DNA from: Actinomycetes bacterium
Lineage (GTDB): Bacteria; Actinomycetota; Acidimicrobiia; Acidimicrobiales; Palsa-688
Reading direction: 5' to 3'
Length of the DNA stretch: 32,103 nucleotides
Assembly (NCBI GenBank): GCA_021838305.1
Contig: JAKCEB010000011.1
Location: forward strand, 1 to 32,103
This document shows, piece by piece, positions 1-8,157 of this stretch. The position numbers and the translations under genes are program-made. The number at the start of each line of letters is the position of its first letter. The stretch's first letter is position 1. The notes under the pieces were generated by a model that saw nothing but the letters and a program-made list of their open reading frames with translations, did not search any database and was not told the DNA's origin.

Positions 1-545
1 AGGCGCGCCTCGGCGGCGATCCGCCGTGATTCGGCTGACTCGGGAAGCTTCGCGAGAAGGCGGAGGGCCTCCTCTCGTCGGGTCGGGTCCGAGCGGTCCG
101 CTGCGAGCAGGGCGGAGAGGGCGAGCAGGGCTCGCTCGTTGGCGGGCTCGAGCTCGAGGGCTTTACGAAGGGAAGCCTCGTCTCCGCTTTCGATCAGGAG
201 GTCCGTTTCGCTCGGGGCGACTTGCAGGCCTGCGATCCAGGATCGAACCGCCGGTTCGCCCAACGCTCCTATGAAGCTGTCGAGCACTTTGCGATCTTTG
301 ATTGCGTACACCGCCGGAATGGACTGAACCTGGAATGCGGTCGCAGTCCTAGGATTCGCGTCGACGTCGACCTTGACGAGCTCGACTCCTTCCGTTTCGG
401 CGACGACCTTCTCCAGGATCGGGCCGAGTACCCGGCAAGGCCCGCACCACGAAGCCCAGAGGTCCACGACGACCGTCGCGGTCGTCGACCGGGTTAGGAC
501 ATCCGCTTCGAATGTGGCGTCTGTGACATCGGTGACTGCTGCCAT
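1..545 (-). CDS. Thioredoxin-domain protein with C-terminal helical/TPR region (CnoX/YbbN-like), partial
   Basis: This gene runs off the left edge, so it is absent from the ORF track; I read it by reverse-complementing. The product starts MAAVTDVTDATFEADV and carries the redox motif WCGPC at about residues 32-36, then the cis-Pro segment QSIPAVYAIKDRKV typical of thioredoxin folds. After about residue 105 it continues into an Ala/Leu/Glu-rich helical stretch (ALELEPANERALLALSALL) resembling the TPR-like tail of co-chaperedoxins such as CnoX/YbbN. Such proteins protect thiols and hand substrates to chaperones in the cytosol. I chose the ATG at 545 because AAGGAAG lies just upstream; an in-frame ATG at 569 is possible. 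It is divergent from the phosphotransferase gene. The C-terminus lies outside the window. Confidence 0.85.
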   Translation of the reverse strand, partial: MAAVTDVTDATFEADVLTRSTTATVVVDLWASWCGPCRVLGPILEKVVAETEGVELVKVDVDANPRTATAFQVQSIPAVYAIKDRKVLDSFIGALGEPAVRSWIAGLQVAPSETDLLIESGDEASLRKALELEPANERALLALSALLAADRSDPTRREEALRLLAKLPESAESRRIAAEAR

Positions 546-613
546 TTTTTCTTCCTTACCTCGCGCCATGTCGGCGAGGCGGCGTGGGGATGCACGCGCA
601 CTTCGCCCCGCAA

Positions 614-619
614 TAGCTT
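614..619 (+). promoter_or_regulatory. Candidate -10 box TAGCTT for a leaderless transcript
   Basis: TAGCTT fits TAnnnT and ends 7 nt before the ATG at 627, with no Shine-Dalgarno between. The first transcribed base would be at or next to the A of the start codon. Inferred from sequence only. Confidence 0.4.
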
Positions 620-626
620 TGGTTAC

Positions 627-1691
627 ATGAACTCCGCTCAGAGTACCGAAACACCGCGCGGAATCGACGCCGAGCGGGTGAACGCCTGGTTCGCAAGCCA
701 CGTCGCGAATGCGCAGACCCCACTGTCGTTCGTACTTGTGGCCGGGGGGCGCTCCAACCTCACGTTTGTCGGAACCGATGTGGCGGGAACTCGCTTCGTG
801 CTGCGTCGACCGCCCACCGGGCATCTGCTGCCCAAAGCCCACGACATGAGCCGGGAGCACCGGATCATCTCGGCCCTCGATCCGGCCGGGATTCCCGTGC
901 CGCCGGCGATCGGCCTCTGCGAGGACAGTGACGTCAACGGCGCGCCTTTCTATGTCATGGGCTTCGTGGATGGCGTCATCGCCCGCGACGAGAAGGACGT
1001 GGCGGCCTATCTAGACGAGGGCGCTCGCCGGCAGGTTAGTTTCGCCCTCGTCGACACTCTCGCCGACGTCCACAACGTCTCGCCCGACGAGGTTGGACTC
1101 GGCGACCTTGGCCGCCGGGACGGCTACATCGCCCGTCAGCTGCACCGTTGGTACACCAACTATCTAGCGGCGAACCAGGCCCGTGGCGGCACGGCGCTCC
1201 AGACGATGACCGCCCTCCACGAGCGCCTGTCGAAATCGATCCCGGATCAGGGCCGCTCGACGATCGTCCACGGCGACTACCGGCTGGACAACTGTGTCGT
1301 TTCCCCCGACGGTAGCGAGGTTCTCGCCGTGCTCGACTGGGAGCTCTGCACGCTCGGCGACCCCCTTGCCGATCTCGGGCAGCTTCTTGCCTACTGGACG
1401 GAACTCGGCGAGCGATCCGCTCTCGGCCATGCGTCGACCGCGATGCCGGGCTTCGCCCGCCGCCAGGAGCTGGTGGAGCGCTACGCCGAGAGGACGGGGG
1501 CAGATTTGAGTTCCCTCGGGTTCTATGTTGCCTTCGCCTATTGGAAGCTGGCGTGCATCCTCGAAGGCGTGTACGCCCGCTACGTGGGGGGCGCAATGGG
1601 CGACGACGGCTTCGACTCCAGCAACTATCCCGAGACCATCAGGTGGCTGGCAGCCCGATCGGAGATGGCGGCGGCCGAGTCAGGCTTGTAA
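627..1691 (+). CDS. Phosphotransferase family protein (APH/ACAD10-like kinase fold)
   Basis: A 354-aa cytosolic protein of the aminoglycoside phosphotransferase (APH) superfamily. The Brenner-type catalytic motif HGDYRLDN is at residues 215-222 (catalytic Asp217), and the metal-binding motif LDWELCTLGDP follows with Asp237. The N-lobe contains GGRSNLTF and FVLRRPP, like the nucleotide-binding strands of the acyl-CoA-dehydrogenase-associated (ACAD10/11-like) phosphotransferases common in actinobacteria. In that subgroup the substrate is often a hydroxyacyl compound, but nothing next to this gene (no acyl-CoA dehydrogenase) fixes the substrate. The ATG at 627 has no ribosome binding site, but a -10-like box lies 7 nt upstream. 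It is not an antibiotic resistance gene on this evidence. Confidence 0.88.
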   Translation: MNSAQSTETPRGIDAERVNAWFASHVANAQTPLSFVLVAGGRSNLTFVGTDVAGTRFVLRRPPTGHLLPKAHDMSREHRIISALDPAGIPVPPAIGLCEDSDVNGAPFYVMGFVDGVIARDEKDVAAYLDEGARRQVSFALVDTLADVHNVSPDEVGLGDLGRRDGYIARQLHRWYTNYLAANQARGGTALQTMTALHERLSKSIPDQGRSTIVHGDYRLDNCVVSPDGSEVLAVLDWELCTLGDPLADLGQLLAYWTELGERSALGHASTAMPGFARRQELVERYAERTGADLSSLGFYVAFAYWKLACILEGVYARYVGGAMGDDGFDSSNYPETIRWLAARSEMAAAESGL

Positions 1692-1848
1692 CACAAGGCG
1701 CCAGCTGGCGCCGTTGCCGTGGCCCTTGGGGCTGGACGCTTGGCCGGGCTGGCCCTCGTCTCCTGTGCGCTTCGGCCACCCGTCGGGGGTTGCCCTCGCA
1801 TGGTGGACGGTCACGCAAGCACCTCTCGATGCACCAAAATGGACTCCT

Positions 1849-2727
1849 ATGAGCGATACTCGACCTCCATTGGCCACGATCCACGCATGGCCGGCCGTCG
1901 AGCGTCCGGTCTTGGTGATGTGCCTGGACGGGTGGATAGACGCAGGATCGGCAGCGGCAGGCGCTCTCGGCGTCCTTACCGAGTCGATCCCAAGCACTCT
2001 CGTCGCGACGTTCGATTCCGATGAGCTCATCGACTTCAGGGCCCGCCGGCCGACCCTCAGGATCGTCAACGGCGTCGACGAACAGCTTCGCTGGCCTGAG
2101 ATAACTATCCAGGCCGCTACTAACCGTACGGGACGGACCGTTCTCACGTTGTCAGGTCCAGAGCCCGACATGCAGTGGAGGCGGTTCACAGCGGAGGTTG
2201 TCTCGCTCGCCAGCCGTCTTGAAGTCGAGTTGGTTGTCGGCCTGGGAGCCTTCCCTGCGCCCGTGCCCCATACACGCCCCGTGCGGCTGGTCGGCACCTC
2301 GCCGGCCGCTGACTTGGCTGCCCGGGTGGGCTTCCTGCCCGCCAGCATCGAGGTCCCTTCCGGAATCCAGGGAGCCCTCGAAGTGGCCTTCGGGCAGGCT
2401 TCAATACCGTCCGTCGGGCTGTGGGCGAGGGTTCCACACTACGTAGCGGCGATGCCCTACCCGGCCGCGTCGGCTGCGCTTCTTGAAGGCCTGGGTCGGA
2501 TCGCCGAGATTGAAGTTGATCCGAAGGCGCTCTATACAGCTGCTGGCGTCACCGCCCAGCAGATCGCGCAACTTCTGGCCGGCAGCGACGAGCACACTGC
2601 CTTGGTGCGCCAGCTGGAAGAGCAAGCTGACAGCGAGCTCGAGCCACAGACGACGGACTTCGGGGATCTCCCCTCCGGCGAGGAACTGGCGGCGGAGCTC
2701 GAGCGTTTCCTGCGCGGGGAAACGTGA
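1849..2727 (+). CDS. PAC2 family protein
   Basis: A 292-aa protein of the PAC2 family (proteasome assembly chaperone 2-like fold). The N-terminal VERPVLVMCLDGWIDAGSAA, followed by TFDSDELIDFRARRP and later GLWARVPHYVAAMPYPAAS, are hallmark blocks of actinobacterial PAC2 proteins such as mycobacterial Rv2125. The family is related to eukaryotic proteasome chaperones; its bacterial role is not settled. The C-terminus (about 240-292) is acidic and helical. The track ORF starts at 1525, but residues before MSDTRPP overlap the phosphotransferase gene and lack family similarity, so I start at the ATG at 1849. No strong Shine-Dalgarno is visible. No proteasome gene lies in the window. Confidence 0.88.
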   Translation: MSDTRPPLATIHAWPAVERPVLVMCLDGWIDAGSAAAGALGVLTESIPSTLVATFDSDELIDFRARRPTLRIVNGVDEQLRWPEITIQAATNRTGRTVLTLSGPEPDMQWRRFTAEVVSLASRLEVELVVGLGAFPAPVPHTRPVRLVGTSPAADLAARVGFLPASIEVPSGIQGALEVAFGQASIPSVGLWARVPHYVAAMPYPAASAALLEGLGRIAEIEVDPKALYTAAGVTAQQIAQLLAGSDEHTALVRQLEEQADSELEPQTTDFGDLPSGEELAAELERFLRGET

Positions 2728-2775
2728 CGACAAGCCTGATCTCCACTCCTCGCCTCTGAAGTCGTCGTCGTCGTC

Positions 2776-3708
2776 TCAACTCGATGCGAGCGCAAGCGCT
2801 CTCCTCTCGGCGCATACTTTCAACACGGCTGCGCAAATCAGTTCCGGGGTGGAACGAGAAGTGAAATCGAGCGGGTACCAGCCAGCCGCCGACATCCGCG
2901 CCCGCCGGTCACTGTCGTAGTCGAACGTGCTGCGCGATCCGTGGTACTCGTAGCCGTTCCAGTCGACTGCAATTTTGAGATCCACGATCGCCCGGTCCGG
3001 TCGATAGGTGCGATTTCCGCACTGGATCCGGTACTGACGCTGCGCCGTGGGCATTCCTAACTGCTCCCACATCCTGTCCATCCGAAGCTCCCATCCGTTT
3101 GCGCCCGGGTCGTAAGCAAGATCGCGATCGGCCAGTGCCTTGCGCATCGATGCAGTCCCCGGGCGGCCTTTTCCTGATTTCGCTGCGTAGGAAGCTTGGA
3201 GCCGGCCTGAGGTCGTCAACTTTCGCCGAAGCGCAACGTCAATCATCTTCCCGATCTCGACCGGGCCGACCTCCGATGCCACGTCAAACAGAGTCCTCTC
3301 TACGGATGTCACGGGAATCCCCATCTGCCAAACGCAGTCCCGGGGAGTCAATGCACCTCGGTGAACCACGACCCCGGGTTGGCGGTTATGCCCTGGAGAA
3401 GTGATCTCGATGCCCTCAGCCGTTCCCACGCTGCCCCCCAGTTCCCAAAGACGAACTGCGCTCCCATGCGACAGAACGGCCTGACCGCCCGCTGCGAGCA
3501 CGGCGGCTAAGGCTGATCCGTGCCAGCTCAGCGGCATTCCACACAGCCGATAGACACCGCGCCTCGCTCGGAGCAAGGTGCCCCTCGTTGCCAGCAGTTC
3601 GATGGCCGTACGGTCAAAATGAAGGGCGTGCATCTGGGCTACGGTCACCAAGCCGTGCTGCCGCTGAGCGACTCGGTCAAGAGATGCTAAGTCTAAGGCG
3701 CCGGCCAC
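2776..3708 (-). CDS. AbiEi-like antitoxin N-domain fused to DUF559-type nuclease-fold domain
   Basis: A 310-aa protein. Residues about 8-60 (DRVAQRQHGLVTVAQ through RARRGVYRL) match the winged-helix domain of type IV AbiEi-type proteins. The C-terminal 90 residues (YRPDRAIVDLKIAVDWNGYEYHG, then DYDSDRRARM and GWYPLDFTS) match DUF559/Vsr-like PD-(D/E)XK folds. The usual E-x-D-G core reads D-W-N-G here, so catalytic competence is uncertain. No AbiEii nucleotidyltransferase toxin is adjacent, so it is a solitary member, as is frequent in actinobacteria. The start is GTG, directly preceded by an in-frame TGA, so no longer start exists. A 20-bp perfect palindrome lies 44 nt upstream of the start, a fitting place for an operator. 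Role unproven. Confidence 0.8.
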   Translation of the reverse strand: MAGALDLASLDRVAQRQHGLVTVAQMHALHFDRTAIELLATRGTLLRARRGVYRLCGMPLSWHGSALAAVLAAGGQAVLSHGSAVRLWELGGSVGTAEGIEITSPGHNRQPGVVVHRGALTPRDCVWQMGIPVTSVERTLFDVASEVGPVEIGKMIDVALRRKLTTSGRLQASYAAKSGKGRPGTASMRKALADRDLAYDPGANGWELRMDRMWEQLGMPTAQRQYRIQCGNRTYRPDRAIVDLKIAVDWNGYEYHGSRSTFDYDSDRRARMSAAGWYPLDFTSRSTPELICAAVLKVCAERRALALASS

Positions 3709-3751
3709 TCAGTAAGCATGCCAACCCAGTGTGACTTCGTTCCTTTCCAGG

Positions 3752-3800
3752 ATAGATTGGTACTTTATACAGGCTATAGCTGTATAAAGTACCAATCTAT
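3752..3800. repeat. Perfect 20-bp inverted repeat, AT-rich, upstream of the AbiEi-like gene
   Basis: The left arm ATAGATTGGTACTTTATACA (3752-3771) is exactly complementary to the right arm (3781-3800), separated by 9 nt (GGCTATAGC). It is strongly AT-rich in a GC-rich region. It lies between the end of leuS (3880, same strand) and the GTG of the AbiEi-like gene (3708). Read on the minus strand it contains TGTATAAA, a plausible -10 element. It has no trailing T-run, which speaks against a simple terminator. An autoregulatory operator is the favoured reading; a mobile palindrome (MITE-like) is an alternative. Confidence 0.85.
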
Positions 3801-3831
3801 GGGCAGCGGTGGCCTGGAAGGCAGCCTCAAC

Positions 3832-3877
3832 CCTCGCACTCGCACCCATCCTCGCACTCGCGCACCCCGGCACCCCG
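3832..3877. repeat. Short direct repeats downstream of leuS
   Basis: CCTCGCACTCGC occurs at 3832-3843 and again at 3850-3861, followed by a tandem GCACCCCG x2 (3862-3877). These are low-complexity repeats in the 79 nt between the palindrome and the leuS stop. No function is apparent. Confidence 0.6.
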
Positions 3878-3879
3878 GC

Positions 3880-6351
3880 TCAAACCACGATATTGACCAG
3901 CTTGGGCGGTCGAGCGATCACCTTCAACGGCATCCGCCCGGCCAGCACCTCAACGACACGCTCCGATCCAAGAGCAAGCTCCACGGCTTCAGCCTCTGTC
4001 ACGCCATTCCCGACGCTCAACCTCTCCCGGACCTTACCGTTGACCTGTACCACCATGGTCGTCCGCTCGACCTTGACCTTCTCTGGATCGGCTTCCGGCC
4101 AGCGCTGCGAATGCAAGGGTGCAGCCTCAGGATGGCGGCGCTCCCAAAGCTCGGCTGTGATGTGTGGAACCATCGGCGCCAGCAAGGTCAACATCGAGTC
4201 CACCGCGAAGTCCAACGTCGCGCCACTCGCCCCTTCAGCGGACTGGGCATAGCGGTACAAGGTGTTCAGCATCTCCATGCACGCTGCCACTGCGGTGTTG
4301 TACGACCAACGCTCGTAGTCGGACACCACCTTTGCTATCAGGCGGTGCACCTGCCGATCGATCTCGACGTCCCCCCCCGTAGGAGGACGCTCGGCGATCG
4401 TCGCCTCATCCACGGATCCGGTGGCAATCCTCCAAAGACGGCCGAGGAAGCGATGGCATCCGTCGATCATGTGGTCTGTCTGGTCGCTCCAGTCGAAGTC
4501 GTCTCCGGGTGGACCGACGAAGAGATGGAAAAGCCTGAGCGAGTCGGCTCCGACCGTGTCGAAGTACTTCTCGGGCGACACCAGGTTGCCCTTCGACTTC
4601 GACATCTTCGAGCCGTCCATCGTGATCATCCCTTGGGTAAAAAGCCGGGCAAATGGCTCCCTGATCCCCCCCGGAGCTAGACCTCGATCGCCCAGAGCAC
4701 GCGTGTAGAAGCGCGCGTAGAGCAGGTGAAGTATGGCGTGCTCGATCCCACCTATGTACTGGTCGACCGCCATCCAGCGCAGCGCCGCGTCAGCATTGAC
4801 GGGTTCGCCTTCGTCCCAGGGATCGCAGAAGCGCAGGAAGTACCACGAGGAGTCGACGAAAGTGTCCATGGTGTCGGTCTCGCGCTGCGCCGGACCACCG
4901 CACACCGGGCACGTCGCCTCCATGAAGGAAGGGTGGTGACGCAGCGGTGAATCGCCGCCCGGACGGAATTCCACGTCGTCAGGCAGAAGGACCGGCAACT
5001 CGTCCTCGGGCACCTTGACGATTCCGTCGGTCGGGCAATACAGAACCGGAATCGGGCACCCCCAATAGCGCTGGCGGGAGAGGAGCCAGTCGCGCAGGCG
5101 GTAGTTCACCTTGCGCTCGCCGACACGATTTGAGACCAGCCAGTCGATCGCGCTCTGCTTGGCCACAGCGGTGTCGATAATCCCGTCCAACCACTCGCTG
5201 TTGATCCTCGGACCCTCACCCGTGTAGGCCTCCCCCTCCCATCCCGGCGGGGGCTCGACCGTCCGGAGATAGGCGAGGCCGTGCGCTTTCGCAAAGTCCC
5301 AGTCGCGCTGGTCCTCGGCGGGCACCGCCATGATCGCGCCGGTGCCGTACGTCATCAGCACATAGTCGGCGAGGTAGACGGGAACTCTGCCGCCATTGAA
5401 GGGGTTCACGGCGTACGCCCCGGTAAAAACGCCGCGCTTGTCGAGCGGGCCCTCGCTCGACTGGCGGTCGATGTCCGACTCGCCCCGCACGCGCTCGATG
5501 AAGGCGTCGACGTCGTCCCGGCGCTCCGGCGTTGTGATCACCTCGACGAGCGGGTGCTCGGGTGCGAGCACGACGAACGTCATGCCGAACGCTGTGTCGG
5601 GTCGCGTGGTAAAAACTTCGATCTCTGCGCCATCGACACCTTCGACTGCTAGAGCGAACTGCGCTCCCTCGGAACGGCCGATCCAGTTGCGCTGCATCAC
5701 CTTGACCCGCTCCGGCCAGTCGAGGCTGTCCAGCGCCTCGAGCATCTCGTCGGCGTACGTAGTGATCTTGAAGAACCACTGTTCGAGGTCGCGCCTAGTA
5801 ACCAGGTCTCCGCTTCGCTCGCATGTTCCGTCGGGCAGCACCTGCTCGTTGGCGAGCACCGTCTGACAACCGGGACACCAGTTGACAGGAGCATTTCTCC
5901 GGTACGCGAGCCCCGCGTCGAGGAATTTTTGAAAAATAACCTGGTTCCATCGCATGTACTGCGGATCGTGACTATGCAGCTCTCGGCGCCAGTCGTAGCT
6001 GGCCCCGAGGCGCTTCAAGCTTGATTTCAGCTCCTCAATTCGGGCGTCCGTGAAGGGTCGCGGGTGTACGCCCGTCTTGATGGCTGCGTTCTCGGCGGGC
6101 AGGCCGAAGCTGTCGAAGCCGATCGGGCTCAGCACCGCGTAGCCCTGCATCGTCCGCTGGCGGACCAGAAGATCGCCGAACGTGTAGTTGCGGACGTGAC
6201 CCTGGTGCGCTGGCCCGCTCGGGTAGGGATACATGCACAGCACGTAATACGGCGGCCGCGGGTCGTCGTTGTCCACCCGGTAGGCCCCCTCCGACTCCCA
6301 GCGACGCTGCCATTTTGCCTCAATGTGCTGCGGATCGTAAGCGTCTGCCAT
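3880..6351 (-). CDS. leuS: Leucine--tRNA ligase
   Basis: An 823-aa class Ia aminoacyl-tRNA synthetase that charges tRNA-Leu in the cytosol. The HIGH signature appears as HQGH (residues 49-52) in the context YPYPSGPAHQGHVRNYTFGD. The CP1 editing domain shows TTRPDTAFGMTF near residue 250 and GTGAIMAVPAEDQRDWDFA. DSSWYFLRF and the KMSKS loop (GSKMSKSKGNLVSP, about residue 582) follow, then the anticodon-binding domain. The length fits bacterial LeuRS. The track ORF starts at 6393, but MADAYDPQHIEAKWQ is the conserved N-terminus, so I start at 6351; a -10-like box lies 7 nt upstream and there is no Shine-Dalgarno, suggesting a leaderless transcript and therefore no T-box leader. Confidence 0.97.
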   Translation of the reverse strand: MADAYDPQHIEAKWQRRWESEGAYRVDNDDPRPPYYVLCMYPYPSGPAHQGHVRNYTFGDLLVRQRTMQGYAVLSPIGFDSFGLPAENAAIKTGVHPRPFTDARIEELKSSLKRLGASYDWRRELHSHDPQYMRWNQVIFQKFLDAGLAYRRNAPVNWCPGCQTVLANEQVLPDGTCERSGDLVTRRDLEQWFFKITTYADEMLEALDSLDWPERVKVMQRNWIGRSEGAQFALAVEGVDGAEIEVFTTRPDTAFGMTFVVLAPEHPLVEVITTPERRDDVDAFIERVRGESDIDRQSSEGPLDKRGVFTGAYAVNPFNGGRVPVYLADYVLMTYGTGAIMAVPAEDQRDWDFAKAHGLAYLRTVEPPPGWEGEAYTGEGPRINSEWLDGIIDTAVAKQSAIDWLVSNRVGERKVNYRLRDWLLSRQRYWGCPIPVLYCPTDGIVKVPEDELPVLLPDDVEFRPGGDSPLRHHPSFMEATCPVCGGPAQRETDTMDTFVDSSWYFLRFCDPWDEGEPVNADAALRWMAVDQYIGGIEHAILHLLYARFYTRALGDRGLAPGGIREPFARLFTQGMITMDGSKMSKSKGNLVSPEKYFDTVGADSLRLFHLFVGPPGDDFDWSDQTDHMIDGCHRFLGRLWRIATGSVDEATIAERPPTGGDVEIDRQVHRLIAKVVSDYERWSYNTAVAACMEMLNTLYRYAQSAEGASGATLDFAVDSMLTLLAPMVPHITAELWERRHPEAAPLHSQRWPEADPEKVKVERTTMVVQVNGKVRERLSVGNGVTEAEAVELALGSERVVEVLAGRMPLKVIARPPKLVNIVV

Positions 6352-6358
6352 GCCCAAC

Positions 6359-6364
6359 AGGGTA
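6359..6364 (-). promoter_or_regulatory. Candidate -10 box TACCCT for leaderless leuS
   Basis: On the minus strand TACCCT ends 7 nt before the leuS ATG at 6351, with no Shine-Dalgarno in between. Same geometry as at several other genes in the window. Confidence 0.4.
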
Positions 6365-6421
6365 CTTACGCCCGACGTATGCCACGGACGCACCGGGGAT
6401 GCTACGATCCCTAGACCTTCT

Positions 6422-6494
<73 letters not shown>

Positions 6495-6514
6495 CCCAGT
6501 CTGACCAGGGGTTT

Positions 6515-6538
6515 TGCACCGGAGGGTTCGACGGTGCA
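6515..6538 (+). terminator. Possible terminator hairpin after tRNA-Ala
   Basis: TGCACCG (6515-6521) and CGGTGCA (6532-6538) form a perfect 7-bp stem with a 10-nt loop, 20 nt after the tRNA. There is no U-tract after it, so it would have to be a U-less actinobacterial-type terminator or a processing hairpin. Confidence 0.3.
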
Positions 6539-6677
6539 GCCGTCCCGGAGGTGTTCGGGGCCAATCTGGTAGCCAGCGCATTATTCATGGCACATCGCCG
6601 AGCCCAGATCGCCAGCGAATTAACCGTGGTTGAGACATCCACCACATGAGTAGTACCCCCTGGCTAGGAGAGGACTC

Positions 6678-6839
6678 ATGGTTAGCCGCAAGCAGTCCGA
6701 CAGAAACATGCGTGGACTGCTTGAAAATGTAGAACTCGGAGGTTGGACAGTCGAGGACCCAGTGGGTAAGAGCAACATTTACGCCAGACGACGCCGACGA
6801 CGACCGGCAGGCTCCTCAGGCATATGGGCCGTTCGCTGA
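6678..6839 (+). CDS. Small basic ORF with strong ribosome binding site, unknown
   Basis: A 53-aa ORF too short for the track. It starts ATG GTT AGC and is preceded by AGGAGAGGA five nt upstream of the ATG, one of the best Shine-Dalgarno sequences in the window. The product reads MVSRKQSDRNMRGLLENVEL, then GGWTVEDPVGKSNIYARRRR and ends IWAVR. The Gly-Trp-x-Val followed by an Arg-rich stretch is only vaguely like HicA-type small proteins; I do not assign it. Its 3' third overlaps, in another frame, the remains of a VapC PIN domain, so it may be the 5' part of a degraded locus rather than a living gene. Spurious translation is the main alternative. Confidence 0.3.
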   Translation: MVSRKQSDRNMRGLLENVELGGWTVEDPVGKSNIYARRRRRRPAGSSGIWAVR

Positions 6840-6980
6840 ACGCGTGGGGGAGCCACGCGAATGTGTCACCGCCTACGAGGTTGGTACGTCGCTATCGCCG
6901 AAGCTCTGGGTGCGCCTCTCGCTACACTCGATCACCGCCTGGCTCGGGCATCCACTGTCCGCTGCCGCTTCATTACTCCC
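6790..6980 (+). pseudogene. VapC-type PIN-domain toxin, C-terminal remnant with frameshift
   Basis: Two frames joined at about 6878-6884 rebuild the C-terminal half of a PIN ribonuclease. The first frame reads YGPFAERVGEPRECVTAYE, then a shift leads to WYVAIAEALGAPLATLDHRL and ARASTVRCRF. This matches the usual VapC ending (R-x-W-x-L-R-x-N-x-T-A-Y-D-A-x-Y-V-A-L-A-E, then P-L-x-T-x-D-x-R-L). The toxin N-terminus with the first catalytic Asp is missing and no VapB partner is present. It is a relic and should not be functional. The family pattern is recalled, not searched. Confidence 0.65.
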
Positions 6981-7118
6981 GGTGCGCCCATCAGACCGTC
7001 GGCATCCCCCCGGGATGAGCACGACGCTGTCGGTATCTGGAGATATCACCCTCGCTGACTAACCGCCGGCTCGCAGACCGGCGCTCATGTGGCTGGCCCG
7101 AACGGAGGCAGCAACACG

Positions 7119-7151
7119 ACTGACGTTTCTACGGTGGAAAAAAATGTCAGT
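7119..7151. repeat. Imperfect 10-bp inverted repeat downstream of the methyltransferase
   Basis: ACTGACGTTT (7119-7128) and AAATGTCAGT (7142-7151) are inverted copies with one mismatch, enclosing an A-rich loop. They lie 43 nt beyond the 3' end of the minus-strand methyltransferase gene, so a weak terminator is possible. No clean U-tract follows the stem. Confidence 0.3.
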
Positions 7152-7193
7152 GCCTTCGGCTATCAGGGCGGTTTTTAGCGCATCGCCGTGGAC

Positions 7194-7835
7194 TTAGTCG
7201 ACTAGGAACTGGACCTTAGCGGCGACGAACCAGTCGCCGTCGAACAGCGTCTCGCCCTCCACTTCGGCGGCCAACTGGTCGGCGGTGAAATACCGCTTGA
7301 ACACCTTATGCCGGGAGCCGTCATTAAGCACCCGTTCCTGCCATTGCTCGGAGTCGACCCCCGGTCGGCAGGCAGAGTCGACGACAACCAACTCGCTGGC
7401 AACCCTACGAGCCTCCGACATAAAGGCCTCCCGGTCTTTCGGCGGGAGGTGGCCATAAAAGTGCCCCGTGAACACCCGATCGAATGCGCTGTCGGCGACT
7501 AGGAGATGCAAGGCGTCCCCGACGACGGCTAAACCAGTCGGAAGACGGGACTGCGCAATCGTGACCATCGCCGGGCTCTGGTCGAGCCCTACGACGTAAC
7601 CTCGGAGGTGCTGCGTCAGGAACCCGGTGCCGCAGGCGACGTCGAGGGTCCGGACGGGGGGCAGATTCGCGACCAGCTCAACCACCTGGGCTACCTCGCT
7701 ATCCCATCCCAGCCGGTCTCGAGCGGCGAACAGGCCTTTGCTCGTGTACCACTCGTCGTATTCGCCGGCCCGCTTCTCGTAGTAGAGACCCGTCGCCTGA
7801 TCCGCGGCGAAAGCCGGAGTCTGCACGACGACCAT
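7194..7835 (-). CDS. Class I SAM-dependent methyltransferase
   Basis: A 213-aa protein with the Rossmann-type SAM-binding core. Motif I is LDVACGTGFLTQHL (about residues 63-76), the acidic residue at the end of strand 2 lies in VVGLDQSPAMV, and the later strand motif GDALHLLVADSAFDRVFTGHF corresponds to motifs II-III. The N-terminal YYEKRAGEYDEWY is typical of ubiE/Methyltransf_11-like small-molecule methyltransferases. The substrate cannot be told. The gene is isolated: decayed toxin-antitoxin remnants lie on both sides, so it may have arrived with an accessory segment. GGAAG sits just upstream of the ATG at 7835. Confidence 0.88.
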   Translation of the reverse strand: MVVVQTPAFAADQATGLYYEKRAGEYDEWYTSKGLFAARDRLGWDSEVAQVVELVANLPPVRTLDVACGTGFLTQHLRGYVVGLDQSPAMVTIAQSRLPTGLAVVGDALHLLVADSAFDRVFTGHFYGHLPPKDREAFMSEARRVASELVVVDSACRPGVDSEQWQERVLNDGSRHKVFKRYFTADQLAAEVEGETLFDGDWFVAAKVQFLVD

Positions 7836-7936
7836 TCTTCCACGACGAAGCGGGACTGCTCGGCAGCTTGACGAGCTGTCGGTGTCAGCACAGGATGCGT
7901 GCGCTCACAGCTTGCTATTTGCTAGCACGTTGCGAC

Positions 7937-8144
7937 ATAAAGACGCTTCACTTGCGTAAGGTCCCTGACAAGGTTGTGGAGCGCCTGCAACGGCTACCGA
8001 TATGGATGCAACCTCAGTGAGCGCAGTCGCAGTGCGCGAACTCGCTCAGGTGTCTCGCCGCGCTGACAACCCTTTGCTTCTGGGCCAGCTTCCAGATCAG
8101 ACTTTGCAGTAGCGACCACCACCATCATCGAGGACTTGACGTAG
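7937..8144 (+). pseudogene. VapB-type antitoxin, frameshifted remnant
   Basis: Three frames together rebuild a VapB-like ribbon-helix-helix antitoxin. The first frame gives [19 protein letters not shown] (from 7940, where the start codon seems to have become ATA). A second frame from 8005 gives [20 protein letters not shown] and then [12 protein letters not shown] followed by TAG. A third from 8109 gives [11 protein letters not shown] and a stop at 8144. The order and spacing match an intact antitoxin followed by its toxin, so at least two frameshifts have accumulated. The product cannot be translated as one protein. Family identity rests on recalled patterns. Confidence 0.65.
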
Positions 8145-8157
8145 AGCGCTCCAGCCG

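Noticed and set aside
1525-1848. N-terminal extension of the PAC2 ORF
   Set aside because: It overlaps the phosphotransferase gene out of frame; the family N-terminus begins at 1849.
3752-3800. Palindrome as leuS terminator
   Set aside because: The stem is AT-rich, no U-tract follows, and it lies about 80 nt past the stop; an operator or mobile palindrome fits better, though termination is not excluded.
3718-4680. 320-aa plus-strand ORF antisense to leuS
   Set aside because: Shadow of the leuS codons; composition is typical of an antisense frame and it shows no domain.
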